Positions 36,661 through 48,360 of a DNA stretch of 64,000 nt are shown here, in pieces. Positions within the stretch are counted from its first letter, which is position 1. Each line of letters begins with the position of its first letter. The translations under genes were made by a program, and so were the position numbers. The notes beneath the pieces were generated by a model. It saw only the letters and a program-made list of their open reading frames with translations. It made no database searches and was not told where the DNA came from. The DNA comes from Epiperipatus broadwayi (taxonomy: Eukaryota > Onychophora > Udeonychophora > Euonychophora > Peripatidae), in the NCBI GenBank assembly GCA_028023455.1, contig JAQFVV010000254.1:372001-436000 (forward strand). The letters are read 5' to 3'.

Positions 36661-39600
36661 ACTAATAAACTTTTTGTTGAATGAATTCCAATTTTTAAAC
36701 ATGAACAAATAATTATAAAGTCATAACAAATTTATAAAAAAATTTAAGATCCAAAATTGCATTTATAATTATTAAATTATCACAAAATTTAGAACTACAC
36801 TATTTGATAGAATGTCATGAATATAATTATTACTATTTGCCTTTTAATGTTACTTCAACTTTCTTAACTTATATTTTTAAAAATAAAACATTCTTGAAGA
36901 AAACTCTAAATATAATCATGAATATATTTCTTTTTTTAAAATTATTATAAAAATATTTTGTAAAAATAATTACAAATATTTAAATTCATTATGAAAGTTA
37001 CAATGTTTTCTTCTTATTTTTGGAAAGAATAGAAAAAAATCTTAATACTTATTATCAAAGAATCAACCAATCAGCAATCTCTCAGCTTTTAGTGGCTTAG
37101 CACTACTGACATCTTGAGACTTTTTTTGTAACTAATAAATATATAATTTTATGTTAATTTAAATTTTTAATGCAAATTGAATGCAAATAGCATTAAAAAA
37201 GGCAAAAAAGATATTTAAAGTCATATTATAGCAATACTACTATGGTATTCCATGAGATGACAATTATCATTATTATAAAATTAAAGAACATATTGATTTA
37301 TTCTATTCTTGTTAATCTGAAGGGTAAGTAATTTAGGCAATTAATTACAATCATTAAATAAGATCATTAAAAATGAAAGTCAGTCTCCATTTTTGCAAGA
37401 ATGACACTTAATTTAATAATTACTAATGCCATGTTTTCATCTGGCTGATGTATTGAATTTAATGTGTATTTTTTAATAATGCTGGTGGGAGAAGGGGTAA
37501 TGCTTTACATCTTTAATTTGCATAAGATATATTTAGAATAATTTGCATAGTTTCTGTCTATACCAAATAAATGTTGCAACAATAAAAATAATAGTTTAAT
37601 AGTTACACATTTATTATATCATAAAAATATAATATAATGGGAATTTTATAATTATCAGATAATAATTTACATATGTCAAGCTTATGCAAATAGTAATAAT
37701 CAATAATTATATATAAAACAAAAACAGAAAGAAAAGTCAATCTCAGTAGAATTGTTAATGTTAAGATGATAGTATATTTAAAAGTTGATGTATTGGAAAA
37801 TAATATTGTGGCAGAAAGGCAGGAATGAAAAGATAAATGATCAATATATATATATTATCTTAAATATATAACATCTAAGATAGAATTTTTTTAAAAAATC
37901 CGGAAACAATGAAAATCATCATTAATTACATGGTAATTAGGCAGATATGACTTCATAAATAATATGTGTTAAGTAGGCTGTTAAAAAGCTAGTCTATTAA
38001 CTCTAAATAGTCATTTAGCAAAAGGTATTGGCAATAAGAAAGCATTCGTTGCCATTAGTAGTTTTTATTGGCTTTCACTTAAATTTATAAATTTCGCTTT
38101 TTTTAATATATATTTAAGGCGGGGGGGGGGGCACCGTCTGTGCACTCAAGAATTCAATGGCTTTTGTTTTCTAAAGAGTTTGCATCTTAATATCTGTTTT
38201 AATGTACGTAAAAACTCGAATATCTAAAATAAATGTTGGAAAAAAATAATTGAGTCTGAATTTTCTTTGTCAATTACGTTTCCGTTTAACGAATGAAACA
38301 AAGCGTGTTAATGTTTTAAATTGTTTTTCTTCCCTGGCAGAAGAATAATAATAATGGACTAAATGTTTCTATTCTTAAATCTCATTTTATTTTTCCAATA
38401 AACGGCTTGCAAGTTTATACAAATGCACAGATCAGTCATGCTTTCTTAACATTCAGAAAAGTTTTGCTGGCAATTGTGGTTTGTAATATATATATATTAC
38501 TGCATAGAGGGATACCATTAATGCATAACCAATTTGGCTAAATATCTAACACTGATCAGTAAATGGATATTTAACTGTGCTTAGCTAGAGGACAAAACAA
38601 GCATGGGGATATTGTTCAAACTTCTACTAACTAGCAAGTGAAAAACCTAATACATATTGCTTTTTTCTTCACTTTTTCTGTAACCGTCTGTTGATAGATA
38701 TTTAAATAAACCGCGGTGGATTTTTTAAAGATTGTTTTATTTTTACATATATAAACAAAAACCATTGCCATAAATTTTAAGCAAAAGATAATGATTTTTT
38801 TTAAACTTTTTTATAACTGACTTTCTGACTATTGCTGACCCTTTCTGACCTGCATAGTTTGCTAGAGAGGTACAGTAGAATTTTGGAGCTCAAAGTAGAT
38901 GGGCCAGTCTGTCAATCTCAGTGCTAAAACGTCTGTGTATTTTCAAGCATATAATGTTTTATTTATATTTTTCACGTCTTGAATGCATTTAGCCAGAAAT
39001 GATTGGTTACTAATTTTATTCTCTTTCCAAATTATATTTGTGTTTTGGAGGTGGGAGAGGAGGCTTATTGTAAAAAAAATTATATCAATTTTCAATATTG
39101 ATCCATTAATTTTCAATGCTAATAAGGTCTATTTATGTTTTTTCTATGCCTACAATTTGAAATATTTTTAGGTATGAATAAGCTGAGAATTTTTTACACA
39201 TACATGACTCATAACTACTTCACCTAGATCCAATAATGGTTGGTAGATGAATGTAGACCTGTTTTTGTTTAGAGGTCGCAAGTTCCAAATTAATCTGCAT
39301 TAGCCAGACTTGATGTCAACATTCTGATTGTGGAAAATAAATATGATTGAAATATAATGTAGGAAAATTTATTGGGTTCTAAGTTTAAAGTCTTAATCTT
39401 TATGGAAAAAAAAATAGCATGATTCTCAATATTAATATAATATTCAAGTTTAGTATTTAATAATATTACTCTTCATAGATACTAAATACAAATGATGAAA
39501 AATAGAAATTAGAGAATCATATTGTAGTGCTGCTCTATATTAGATTATGCAAATTCTATTCTATTTCAAATTATGAGATTAAGTAGTTTTATTAATTCTA

Positions 39601-40027
39601 TGATTATAACATTTAAGATGTTTCAACTGTTTTAGACAACCATCCTCAGTGTGTTTAAAAATAATTAAGCTATAAATAACAATGTTAATAGAGAATGATG
39701 CTGATTATGTAATGCAATCAAAATGTTTTCAAATCTTATAATAAAAGATATAATTAAAATGTTTTTGTGATAGTTTTATTGTTCAAATGCTTATGTAAGA
39801 AGAAAAAAATAAGAGGCACTAATAATAAGTGACTTTAGTAAGTAGAAGTCTGCTATGTTTTGCACTTATTCACTAAAAAAATATTATGCTTCACAGAGTA
39901 TGCAATAAAGGGGATTGGTTATCATCAGTAAAGGAAGTTTAATTGCTACCAAATTTTTTAAAATGTAAACAGCATAAATTCTTTTCAAATATATTATAGT
40001 TGTGATATAATCACAAATATTAATAAA
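36661..40027. other. Non-coding DNA, with a CpG-retaining patch
   Basis: 38.05-38.75 kb contains a G11 run (38121-38131) and several CpGs (ACGTAAAAACTCGAATATC, ACGTTTCCGTTTAACGAATG), unlike its surroundings. Minus strand at 39660-39615 has CTGAGGA, a weak hairpin and GAAACATC, a distant hammerhead-like arrangement. No gene seen; the frame at 38983-39171 has no domain. Confidence 0.4.
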
Positions 40028-40625
40028 ATGACTTCTTGTAAAAGTAAAGAATGCAAACACTGCATTGTATATAATTTTATTAGTGATTTATGTGTAATCA
40101 TGTTGAAGAAAAACAAAACATTCAGACATACACTATTACTATTAATTTGCTTGCACTCACCTGCCAATAGATGTTTTAAAAGCATAGGTGAGTCACCTAT
40201 TCTTAAAGCTTATTATTATATAAACTAACTTTTACTGGCTATGCTTAATTCAGTACAAGCAAATTAATATCAATAGCACATATCTGAATATTTTGGTCTC
40301 CTTCCACATGATTACATATAAATCACTAATAAAAATTAATTATGGATAGTTAAAAATGAAATACTGTCTCTTTCCTACAATGTATAGAATTAAATTTGGA
40401 CAAATACTTTGACATTTGCATTATTAAGCTCACAATAAAATCAAGACCCGAATTAAGCAGAGTCAGTAGACATTGGTTTATATAATAATAATCTCTAAGC
40501 ATAGGTGATTCAACTATACTTTTAAAGCATCTATTCATAGGTGAGTGCAAACAAATTAATACCAATAGTACATGTATGAATGTTTTGGTTTCCTCCTATA
40601 TGATTGCATTGTATATAATATAGTT
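40028..40625. repeat. Composite palindromic element with two related short frames
   Basis: 40085-40151 is mirrored by 40256-40326, and the full 40028-40220 block is mirrored again by 40475-40625. Opposite-strand frames encode similar peptides, LICLHSPANRCFKSIGESP at ~40143 (+) and LICLHSPMNRCFKSIVESP at ~40560 (-), both continuing to YYYIN. Six of eleven differences in that stretch fall at third codon positions, a faint hint of past coding constraint. Family unknown. Confidence 0.55.
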
Positions 40626-41231
40626 TATATTGATAATATATACATTGTTTTAAGTATACTTTTCTATTCATTTTATGTAAGTACAATTAATCAATGAATG
40701 ACAAAAAAGTGGGATAGAAACTGGATCCAGATTAATTTCTGCTAACCAGTTTTTTCCTAATGAAATACATAGTATTGAAAGTTTCAATTCACATCACATA
40801 CATAATGACATCTATCATTTTGTATAATATTAATTAGAATCAAACATAATGGGAAAACACAATCTAAATCCTTACAGATGTAACATACAAAAATAAAATT
40901 CTTCCTTTAAATAACATATATGCAATATATATAAAAAACATACTATATAACTTTCCACTAAAATAGTACATATTATTAAACAACTACAAACTTATTAGTT
41001 TCCATTTCATATTGTATAAAATAAATTCTATATGAAATTATTATAAAACACTATATATTCAGAAAATAAGAATAAAGATCTTAAGATGATTAAATAATCA
41101 CTGCAGTTAGGTAGAAAATCCCCCCCCCCCATTTTGAAGATTTAAATGAAGATGACTGTATCAATATAAAATAATATATTTATATTTAATTCTATAAACT
41201 TTACTTTTATTCTTATTACTTTGTAATTGAA

Positions 41232-41585
41232 TAGATAGAAATAGTTTACTATACAGGAAAGATTAATAAAATTATAAATACACTACAGCTTAGCACTGCT
41301 TTTGATCGAGCAGGTCATACTTGTGGCACAAAGTCAGATTTGTAAGTGAACAAACATATATAAATTAGATAATATGCAAATTTATCAATTTATATATATC
41401 ACTTGCATAATAAATCAATATATAAAATCCTATTTATTGTGTGTGTCTTATTTGCAATAAACCTTGCTTTTTTATAATTTTTTCTCAATCATTATGGTCA
41501 GTGCAAATTCCTTTTATGTTACATGGATTGAAATTTGTGATCTGATCCTATTTCATGCTCCCAGAATACTGACTTTATATTGGGA

Positions 41586-41675
<90 letters not shown>

Positions 41676-41885
41676 CTTGTGTTGCTGTTCTAGTCACACA
41701 CTATTAAAAATGGGATTCACCAATGCAAGTCTTATATGTAAATTGATAAAATTGCATATTAAGTAATTTATATGTTTGTTCACCTACAAATCTGACTTGT
41801 GCTATGAATTTGATCTGCCCAGTTGAAATGAGTGCTAAACTGTAGTGTATTTATAATATTATTTATCTTTCTTGTATACTGAACT
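41232..41885. repeat. Foldback element around an AT microsatellite
   Basis: Left arm 41232-41400 and right arm ~41735-41885 are mirror images: ACTACAGCTTAGCACT with AGTGCTAAACTGTAGT, and AAATCTGACTT-type blocks with ACAAACATATA. The middle holds an (AT)n tract. The ORF at 41464-41766 is mostly Tyr-Ile from the microsatellite and is not a gene. Confidence 0.75.
41587..41669. repeat. (AT)n microsatellite
   Basis: About 40 uninterrupted TA dinucleotides; able to form a cruciform. Confidence 0.95.
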
Positions 41886-41935
41886 ATTCCCATTTACTGA
41901 ATAAGTTTGTATTTATTTATATATATATATTATTT

Positions 41936-41981
41936 TAATTAAAATTACCCCAAATCCAAAAATTTGGGGTAATTTTAATTA
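41936..41981. repeat. Perfect 20-bp-stem hairpin
   Basis: Arms 41936-41955 and 41962-41981 are exact reverse complements (core ACCCCAAAT / ATTTGGGGT) with a 6-base loop. No T-run terminator context applies in a eukaryote; likely a tiny foldback remnant. Confidence 0.85.
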
Positions 41982-42149
41982 TATATTGACTAGTTTAGCT
42001 TTATGCTTGTAATGTTTATATTATTTTAAGGATATTAATCTGTAGAATAATTCATAAAAAAATAATAATTAGAAGTTGACATCTTGGAAAGATTCCTATA
42101 AATAACAAAAACTGATTTAGCAATAAAAATAAATTCTATTTAAACTGAA

Positions 42150-43852
42150 GTTGTGTCATCATCAACCATTATCAATCCACTGCAGGATAAAGGTCTTTCC
42201 AAGTTCAATCCATCTTCTTCGATTTTTAGCTTCTCTTCTCCACATCATCCCTGCACACTTTCTTATTTCATCCATCCATCTTACAAGTGGTCTCTTTCTG
42301 GGTCTTTTACAATCTTTTGGAATCTAGTTTAAGATTTCAATTGCCCATCTATTAGAATCTCTTCCTATGTTCATCCCAACTCCAATTTAGTCTTTTAATT
42401 TTTTCAATGAGGTCAGTAACACCAGTTTGTTCTTTTACCCATGTATTGTGTTTTCGATCTCTTCTTGTTACTCCCAACGTACATCTCTCCACATTTTTTT
42501 GAATGGTCTGAAGTTTCAGATCCGTAAGTAAGAACTGATAAAACACCTTTATTAAAAACCTTTTTTTTTTCAAATACATAGGTATATTTCCTTTTAGTAT
42601 CAAGTTATTTCTACCAAAAACATTCCAACCAAGTTTAATTCTATGATTAATTTCATCCATTATGTTTTCATCTGTATTAATAATCTGATCAAGATATATG
42701 TAACTGTTAACTTCTTCTAACTCATCATAATCAATCTTTATTTTCATATTTTGAAAAAATCCATTAAACATTACTTTAGTCTTTTTAACATTTATCTTTA
42801 ATCCTACTTTCCTATTTTCATCTGATAATTCCTGCAACATTTCCTACCGCTCTAAAACATTATTTATAAAATCAACTACATCATCTGCAAAATCTAAATA
42901 ACTTAAATAATCTCCATTTACTTTTACTTTTTTAGCTTCTCATTTTCATCCACAAAATACTTCTGGCAGCACTGCTGTAAAAAGTTTTGGAGATATGGAG
43001 CCCGTCTTACATCCTTCTCAATGTTGATTTTCCCAGTATCATTATGTAATCTAATTGTTGCTGTTGAATTTTTATAAATATTCTTTAAAATATGACAATA
43101 TCCTGAATCTACCTTGATGATACAATGCTTTAATCACTGGCAAAATATTTATAGAATCAAATGCCTTTTCATAATCTACAAATCCAAAGCATAATGGCAA
43201 CTCATATTCATTTGTCCATTCTATAATTTCTCTCAATACCTGGATATAATCTACTGTACTAAAGGTATGATCTACTGTACTAAAACCACTTTTAAATCTA
43301 GCTTGTTCTCTTGGTTGGTGGAAATCCAATGTTCTCTGTAGACAAGTTGTAATTATCTTGGTAAAAATTTTGTATAAAACTGATAAAAGGCTGATAGGTC
43401 TGTAATTTCTAATATCTTCTTTATCACCTTTTTTAAATATTAATATTATTACTGCATTCTTCCAATCATCCGGTACATCTTTATCATTTAGACATTTGAT
43501 ATATAACTTTGCTAAAAAATTTTCTGTTTCTTCACCTGCTTCTTTTAATATATCAATTATAATTCCATCATTACCAGGAGCCTTTTCTTTCTTCATACAT
43601 TTAATTGCATGTCTCACTTCTTCATTTAAAATTCTAAGTAATTCAGAAGATGTAATAGATATAGGAGGTACTTGTTCTTTATTACTATATAATTCTTGAT
43701 AAAAGTCTTCTACCCATTTCATAATGTCATCTCGTTTTAGTAATAATTTCATCTTTTTTTCTTATTGCAGATATAAATTTCCTACCAATACCAAAATGTT
43801 ATTTTACACTCTTGAGACATGTGTGTACTGTACCCTCAATTTCATTATTAAG
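42150..43852 (-). mobile_element. RTE-type LINE, largest copy (RT and C-terminal parts)
   Basis: Minus strand. 43072-43752 is open for 226 codons: the linker WVEDFYQELYSNKEQVP, KCMKKEKAPGNDGI, then RT blocks IRNYRPISLLSVLYKI and FVDYEKAFDSI (motif A with catalytic Asp). A small in-frame FSTVDHTFSTVDY repeat is odd. After a frameshift, ISPKLFTAVLPEVF (motif B) and LDFADDVVDF (motif C, FADD variant, ~42900-42872) follow. A 162-codon frame (42352-42840) then carries KVGLKINVKKTKVMF and the C-terminal region to GVTRRDRKHNTWVKEQTGV. The motif set fits the RTE group. The 5' part is missing or cut by the adjacent hAT element; several shifts make the copy non-functional. Confidence 0.88.
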
Positions 43853-43860
43853 AACTAGAA

Positions 43861-44340
43861 CAGTTGTGCACAACCTGTGGGTCACAACCTCTCAAGGAGT
43901 CACAGAAAAATTGTTGGGGATCATAAAAATTTTGAGAAGTTCTCTTGTTGGATAATAAATTTTTAATTGAAAAAACAAATATGTTAACACTATTTAAAAA
44001 ATACATGAAAAGTGTTCAATGCATTATTGTGTCTGACCACTTCTGTGTTCAAACTCTTTTTTCTTTATATTTCAACATGCTTTGTATACACAACACATCA
44101 TAATGATACTTCACATATATTGCTCTCATTTCTCTTGTTCAGTCTCAGCAGGTTTTTTTTCATGCTAGCATTCTCCTAGTGTTGATACATGGTATTACAT
44201 TTTTTAATGCACATATTTTCTAAAACAAGCTAAAAAGTTGTAATTGCTGCAAATCAACAGATCTGCTAAGAACCAAATATTATTAAATATTTTTTATTAA
44301 TATTCAGTTTGTTCAAAGATCTTATATCAAATTGTATGTA

Positions 44341-44402
<62 letters not shown>

Positions 44403-44520
44403 GACTTTTATTACTATTACTCTTATATACTTATAGTACAATATAACAACATATAATGGTTCTTTCAAAATTTTAGTCTGAGTATGGGGATTGCAAATAT
44501 AAAAAGGCTATGCATCCCTG
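43861..44520. mobile_element. Non-autonomous hAT transposon (MITE)
   Basis: Terminal inverted repeats CAGTTGTGCACAACC (left) and the reverse complement of GGCTATGCATCCCTG (right) match the hAT-style CAG..GTG start; the left end continues as CTGTGGGTCACAACCTCT, close to many animal hAT ends. The 8-bp flanks AACTAGAA (43853-43860) and ACCTAGAA (44521-44528) agree at 7 of 8 positions, the target duplication size of hAT. The 660-bp interior has no transposase and includes an (AT)n tract (44341-44400). Confidence 0.85.
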
Positions 44521-44798
44521 ACCTAGAACAAGATACCATTAGTGCAGATATTAAATCTAAATGAAAAGTATCATGAGGTGCTTGTTTTTATAGGTGCCTT
44601 TTTTTTTTGGCAAAAAAAAATCAGAAAGTCACCAAACATATAATTATACGCCTAAAACTGACTTATACAAACTATTCAAGCATCTCAGTTTAGATTAAAA
44701 TTTTAGAGCAGTGAATATTTTTTAAATCATTAGTTTTCATTTATAATTATATATATTGAATTTATATAAAAGCCAAATGATAATTTTTAAGTATTATC

Positions 44799-45152
44799 AA
44801 TAAGTAATTGAACTGTTCCCTAGCTGCTATGTTCAATAACTTTTACAATAAGAAAATGTCTTTCTTACATTGACATGATTTTATATGAAAGTTGTTTTGA
44901 AAGGGAGCATATATTAAATCAGTTGAAATATTTAATACCAATTGATTTGAAATGGCTAGTCGTTAAATTTACAAAAATATCAGTCATTTCAAATCAATCT
45001 ATATTCAATATTTTGATTGATTTAATATGATTTTTTGCTGTTATAGTTTAAGAGAATTTTCATATAAAATCGATAATTATAAGTAATAGCTACTTTCTTA
45101 ATGTAAAAGTTATTGGACTCGCAGCTAGGAAGCAGTTAAACTAATTACGTAA
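44799..45152. repeat. Foldback (MITE-like) element
   Basis: Arms 44799-44965 and 44983-45152 are imperfect reverse complements: CCTAGCTGCTATGTTCAATA with TATTGGACTCGCAGCTAGG, and GATTTGAAATGGCTAGTCG with ATCAGTCATTTCAAATC. No coding capacity. Confidence 0.75.
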
Positions 45153-45444
45153 TAATACATGAAAAATGGAAATTCTCATTTGACTTTATATGTAAATGAA
45201 AGTGACTTATATATGCACACTAAAGCCATACGTGTGCATAATTATCACATGTGTATTATATCATCTCAGTCAATGCTTAAATTTAACTAATGGAATTGCA
45301 GTAATCTTTAAGGCAGCACTTCTCTTTCATTATATGTGTTGTGATGAAACTGAAATTCTAATGGTTAATTTTAACCATTTGACTGATGTGATAAGCAATT
45401 AACTATTGTGATATCACAAGTCAAATGGATACTTATCCAATAGA

Positions 45445-45805
45445 ATATTAGCAATCTAAAGACAACACATAATAAATGGAGAGATGTATGTTAGGGGTAA
45501 CAAGAAGAGATTAAAAACAAATACATGGGTGGAAAAACAAACAGGTGTTATTAATATTATTGAAAGAATTCAAAAACTGAAGTTGGGCTGCACATATTTC
45601 TAGAAGAGATGGTAATAGATGGGCAGTTGAAATCTTAAACTGGATTCCAGGAGATTGTAAACAACCTAGAAAAAGACCACACATGATATGGATGGTTGAA
45701 ATAGGAAAATGTACTGGAATGATGTGGAGAAGAGAGTGTACAGATTGGAAAAGATGGATTAAATTTAAAGAGACCTTTATCCACATTGGATTGATAATGG
45801 TTGAA
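45445..45805 (+). mobile_element. RTE LINE 3' fragment
   Basis: Plus strand gives, with one shift, the LINE C-terminus: MLGVTRRD-like start, INIIERIQKLKLG, then RWAVEILNWIPGDCKQPRKR and MIWMVEIGKCTGMMWRREC. It ends near a poly (GAT)/(TA) tail. It is a 5'-truncated copy in opposite orientation to the 42-kb copy. Confidence 0.8.
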
Positions 45806-45856
45806 AATGATAATGATATATATATATATATAAATTCTACAAAAATATATAGATAT

Positions 45857-46190
45857 ATATATATATAAATTCTACAAGAATATATAGATAATTATCAAAT
45901 ATTACAGTAATAAATTTAAAGCAATATTTGTGGCTTTTCTAAGCCAGGCATTCAATATGATATAACTTTGACAAAACGAGGACTAAAATAAATATTAGCA
46001 AATACATTTTTGTAGCCTCTTGTGGATAAACATACATTAAATTAGTCAGTAATTATAATACATTTGCTAATATTCCCTTTAGTCATGCTTTGACAAAGAT
46101 ACACAACATCAAAGTAATAAATATTGTTTTAAATTTATTTCTATAATATTGGATAATTATCTATATACTCTTGTAGAATTTATTTTATTA
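45857..46190. repeat. Foldback element
   Basis: Arms 45857-46015 and ~46053-46190 mirror each other: AATTCTACAAGAATATATAG with CTATATACTCTTGTAGAATT, and TTTGACAAAACGAGGACTAA with TTTAGTCATGCTTTGACAAA. No coding capacity. Confidence 0.75.
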
Positions 46191-46194
46191 CATA

Positions 46195-47580
46195 TTATCT
46201 ACCTACAATACTCACGCGCGCGCACACACACACACATATATATATATATAGTAATGTCATTTGAAACTGTAAGAAACTTAGAAAATTTTGTCATATTTCC
46301 AAGAAAAAAATTATCTTGTTTCAGGCAGACTAACCAATCAAACTAGGCATTCAATTATTATTCAGTAAATGGTGCCTACATGATCTTAGAGAATAAAAAT
46401 TAATCATGAAAAAGTAAAAATTCACACTACCTAGATTTACTACTCTGATGAGTATTATCTTACCCTCAGTGTTCCTCTGTAAAAGTTGGTTGGAAATCTT
46501 TGCCTACAGAGGCTATTTATAAACCATTTTAGTACCATTAAATACTCTGAAGCCAGATGTGTTAGCATGAGTAATCAACAAACTCATAATATTAACAAGA
46601 TCTCTAGTCTCCTTTATAATTAATACTTTTTGTTCATATTGAAGACATCTGTAGATAACATGGGCAACCTGATCAGATTTAACCTAAATTTTCATTTGAA
46701 ACCTTCACAATCATTGGAAAATTTGTCTCACTTTTTATTCTATGAAAAAATCAGCTGCAGAAAGAAGTTTGTAGTTCACTGGAAGAGGATCCTTTGATTC
46801 TCTTTGAAGCCCAATAGAACTGCAAGACAGATTTCTAATGAGCTTTCCATTTATTCATATCATTTTACAGGATACCACTTTGTGATTATTCATACAGTGG
46901 ATGGACAACTTACTAACAAGCATCATCCAGTATGGTGAGTTTATTACATTTTTACCTCTGAATTTAAAATCATGAAACATCATGTTATTCTTTTCAAATT
47001 GTCTAATGTTTTTTAACTAGAATATCAGTTGAGTTTTCTTGAAAACAAGATGAATGTGTGTGTGTGTGAACTTTTTTTCGATATTTACAATTATGACAAA
47101 CAAAATCAAAATATGACCCTTACTCTCCTGAGGCTGTAAAGTCATGAACCAAGATGGAAGATGGTGACTGAAGGCAGAAGAGGACACAGGCTGCCATTTG
47201 GTAATAACCTAATTTTCAAATAAAAAAAGATTGCATGAATTGTGTAAAGAACTGTCAAATGTTAAATAAGGCATTAATAAATTTTATAGAATTGGAAGAA
47301 AAGGTGCAGAGATAATTTATTTAAAACTGGACTTCTTTACAAAGACACAAATATTGTAAAAACAAGTGATAAGGGATTTATTATAAATAAACCATAAAAA
47401 ACAACATTGTGAGATTGATAGTTCAACTTAGTGGAAGATTCCAATGCAGATCATTTAGGTTTATGTCCAGCAAGCTGTCCAAAGATTAAAGTATTATTCA
47501 ATGGATTTTCTCAGTAGAAAATCATGGCTGGAAGAAGTTATATTACACGATCACTATTTTTTATGCTTGCTCATAATTGT
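46195..47580. other. Unassigned, more complex sequence
   Basis: 46.45-46.95 kb is less AT-biased and, on the minus strand, has an open stretch of roughly 50 codons around 46.53-46.68 kb (AHVIYRCLQYEQKVLIIKET). It could be an old transposon protein, but no family signature is visible. A CA run lies at 46224-46236. Confidence 0.3.
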
Positions 47581-47582
47581 TA

Positions 47583-47797
47583 TTAAAACTGTCAAAACTC
47601 TTCATACAGAAGTACCACTCAATGCAAACCAGAATAATCAATGGATGCCAGAAATCTGGTGCATAAAATTCCTATCTAGTGCCTACTCATACAATATCCC
47701 CAGACTAGTTTCTAACTTATGGCTTTCTTTCATCAATGAGGAGCCTTGGATCTCTGGTTTGCACTGAGTGGCACTACTGTATGGAGTGTTTTTCCTG
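47583..47797. mobile_element. Hammerhead element family 2, short copy
   Basis: Ends CATACAGAAGTACCACTCA and GAGTGGCACTACTGTATGG are inverted, as in the 49.8- and 55.9-kb copies. Inside are CAATGGATGCCAGAA and a minus-strand hammerhead relic. The second (plus) ribozyme and most of the interior are lost. Confidence 0.75.
47698..47741 (-). ncRNA. Hammerhead ribozyme relic (family 2)
   Basis: Minus strand: CCTCA, then TTGATGA instead of CTGATGA, a 4-base insertion before stem II, GAAA, ACTAGT, C and TGGGG. Predicted inactive. Confidence 0.6.
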
Positions 47798-47799
47798 TT

Positions 47800-48360
47800 T
47801 TAATAACTATGAATATACCTTGATTAGATTATTAATATGGTTAAAGCATAATATGTGAAATCTAACCAGAATTAACCTTGAATAAAATGGTTTTGGCAGA
47901 AATAACTTAGTATTAAATGGAACTATGCCTATATTTTTGAACAAGAAAATTTTTAATAGACATGTTTTATAAGTTCTTATGGATCTAAATACTGGACACT
48001 TAACTGAAGAGTGATGCAGATTTTTCTAATCATTCAGTAAAATATTAAAAGTATGAGTAACAAGAAAAGTTGGAAAACACAATAAATAAGAGAAAAAAAC
48101 AGGTATTACTAACATCATTGAAAATTAAAACACTAAACTTGTAAATGGGGTGGACATATTTATAGAACAGATGAACAGTTGAAGTTTCAAATTGGATCTT
48201 GAGAGTTTATAAAAGATCTAGAATGGAACCACATATTAGATGAGTAGATGAAATAATGAAGTTGAATGGAGGGTTGTGAAGAAAAGACACTCTATGAATC
48301 AGTATAACTAGTTTAAATTTGGACTTTGATTCTGAAGTGGGTTGATAATAGTTAAAAATA
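47800..48360 (+). mobile_element. RTE LINE 3' fragment
   Basis: Strongly decayed relative of the 42-kb ORF C-terminus in plus orientation: blocks like GTAACAAGAAAAG, GAACAGTTGAAGTTTCAAAT, GATCTAGAATGGAACCACAT and GTGGGTTGATAATAG follow the order of the better copy at 45.5 kb. Confidence 0.65.

Noticed and set aside
41464-41766. 100-codon ORF
   Set aside because: More than a third is Tyr-Ile repeat from an (AT)n tract, and the rest lies in a foldback arm.
43496-43699. 67-codon plus-strand ORF
   Set aside because: Antisense shadow of the RTE reverse transcriptase frame.
46195-47200. Host exon or transposase on the minus strand
   Set aside because: An open stretch of ~50 codons exists, but no family motif or splice sites support it.
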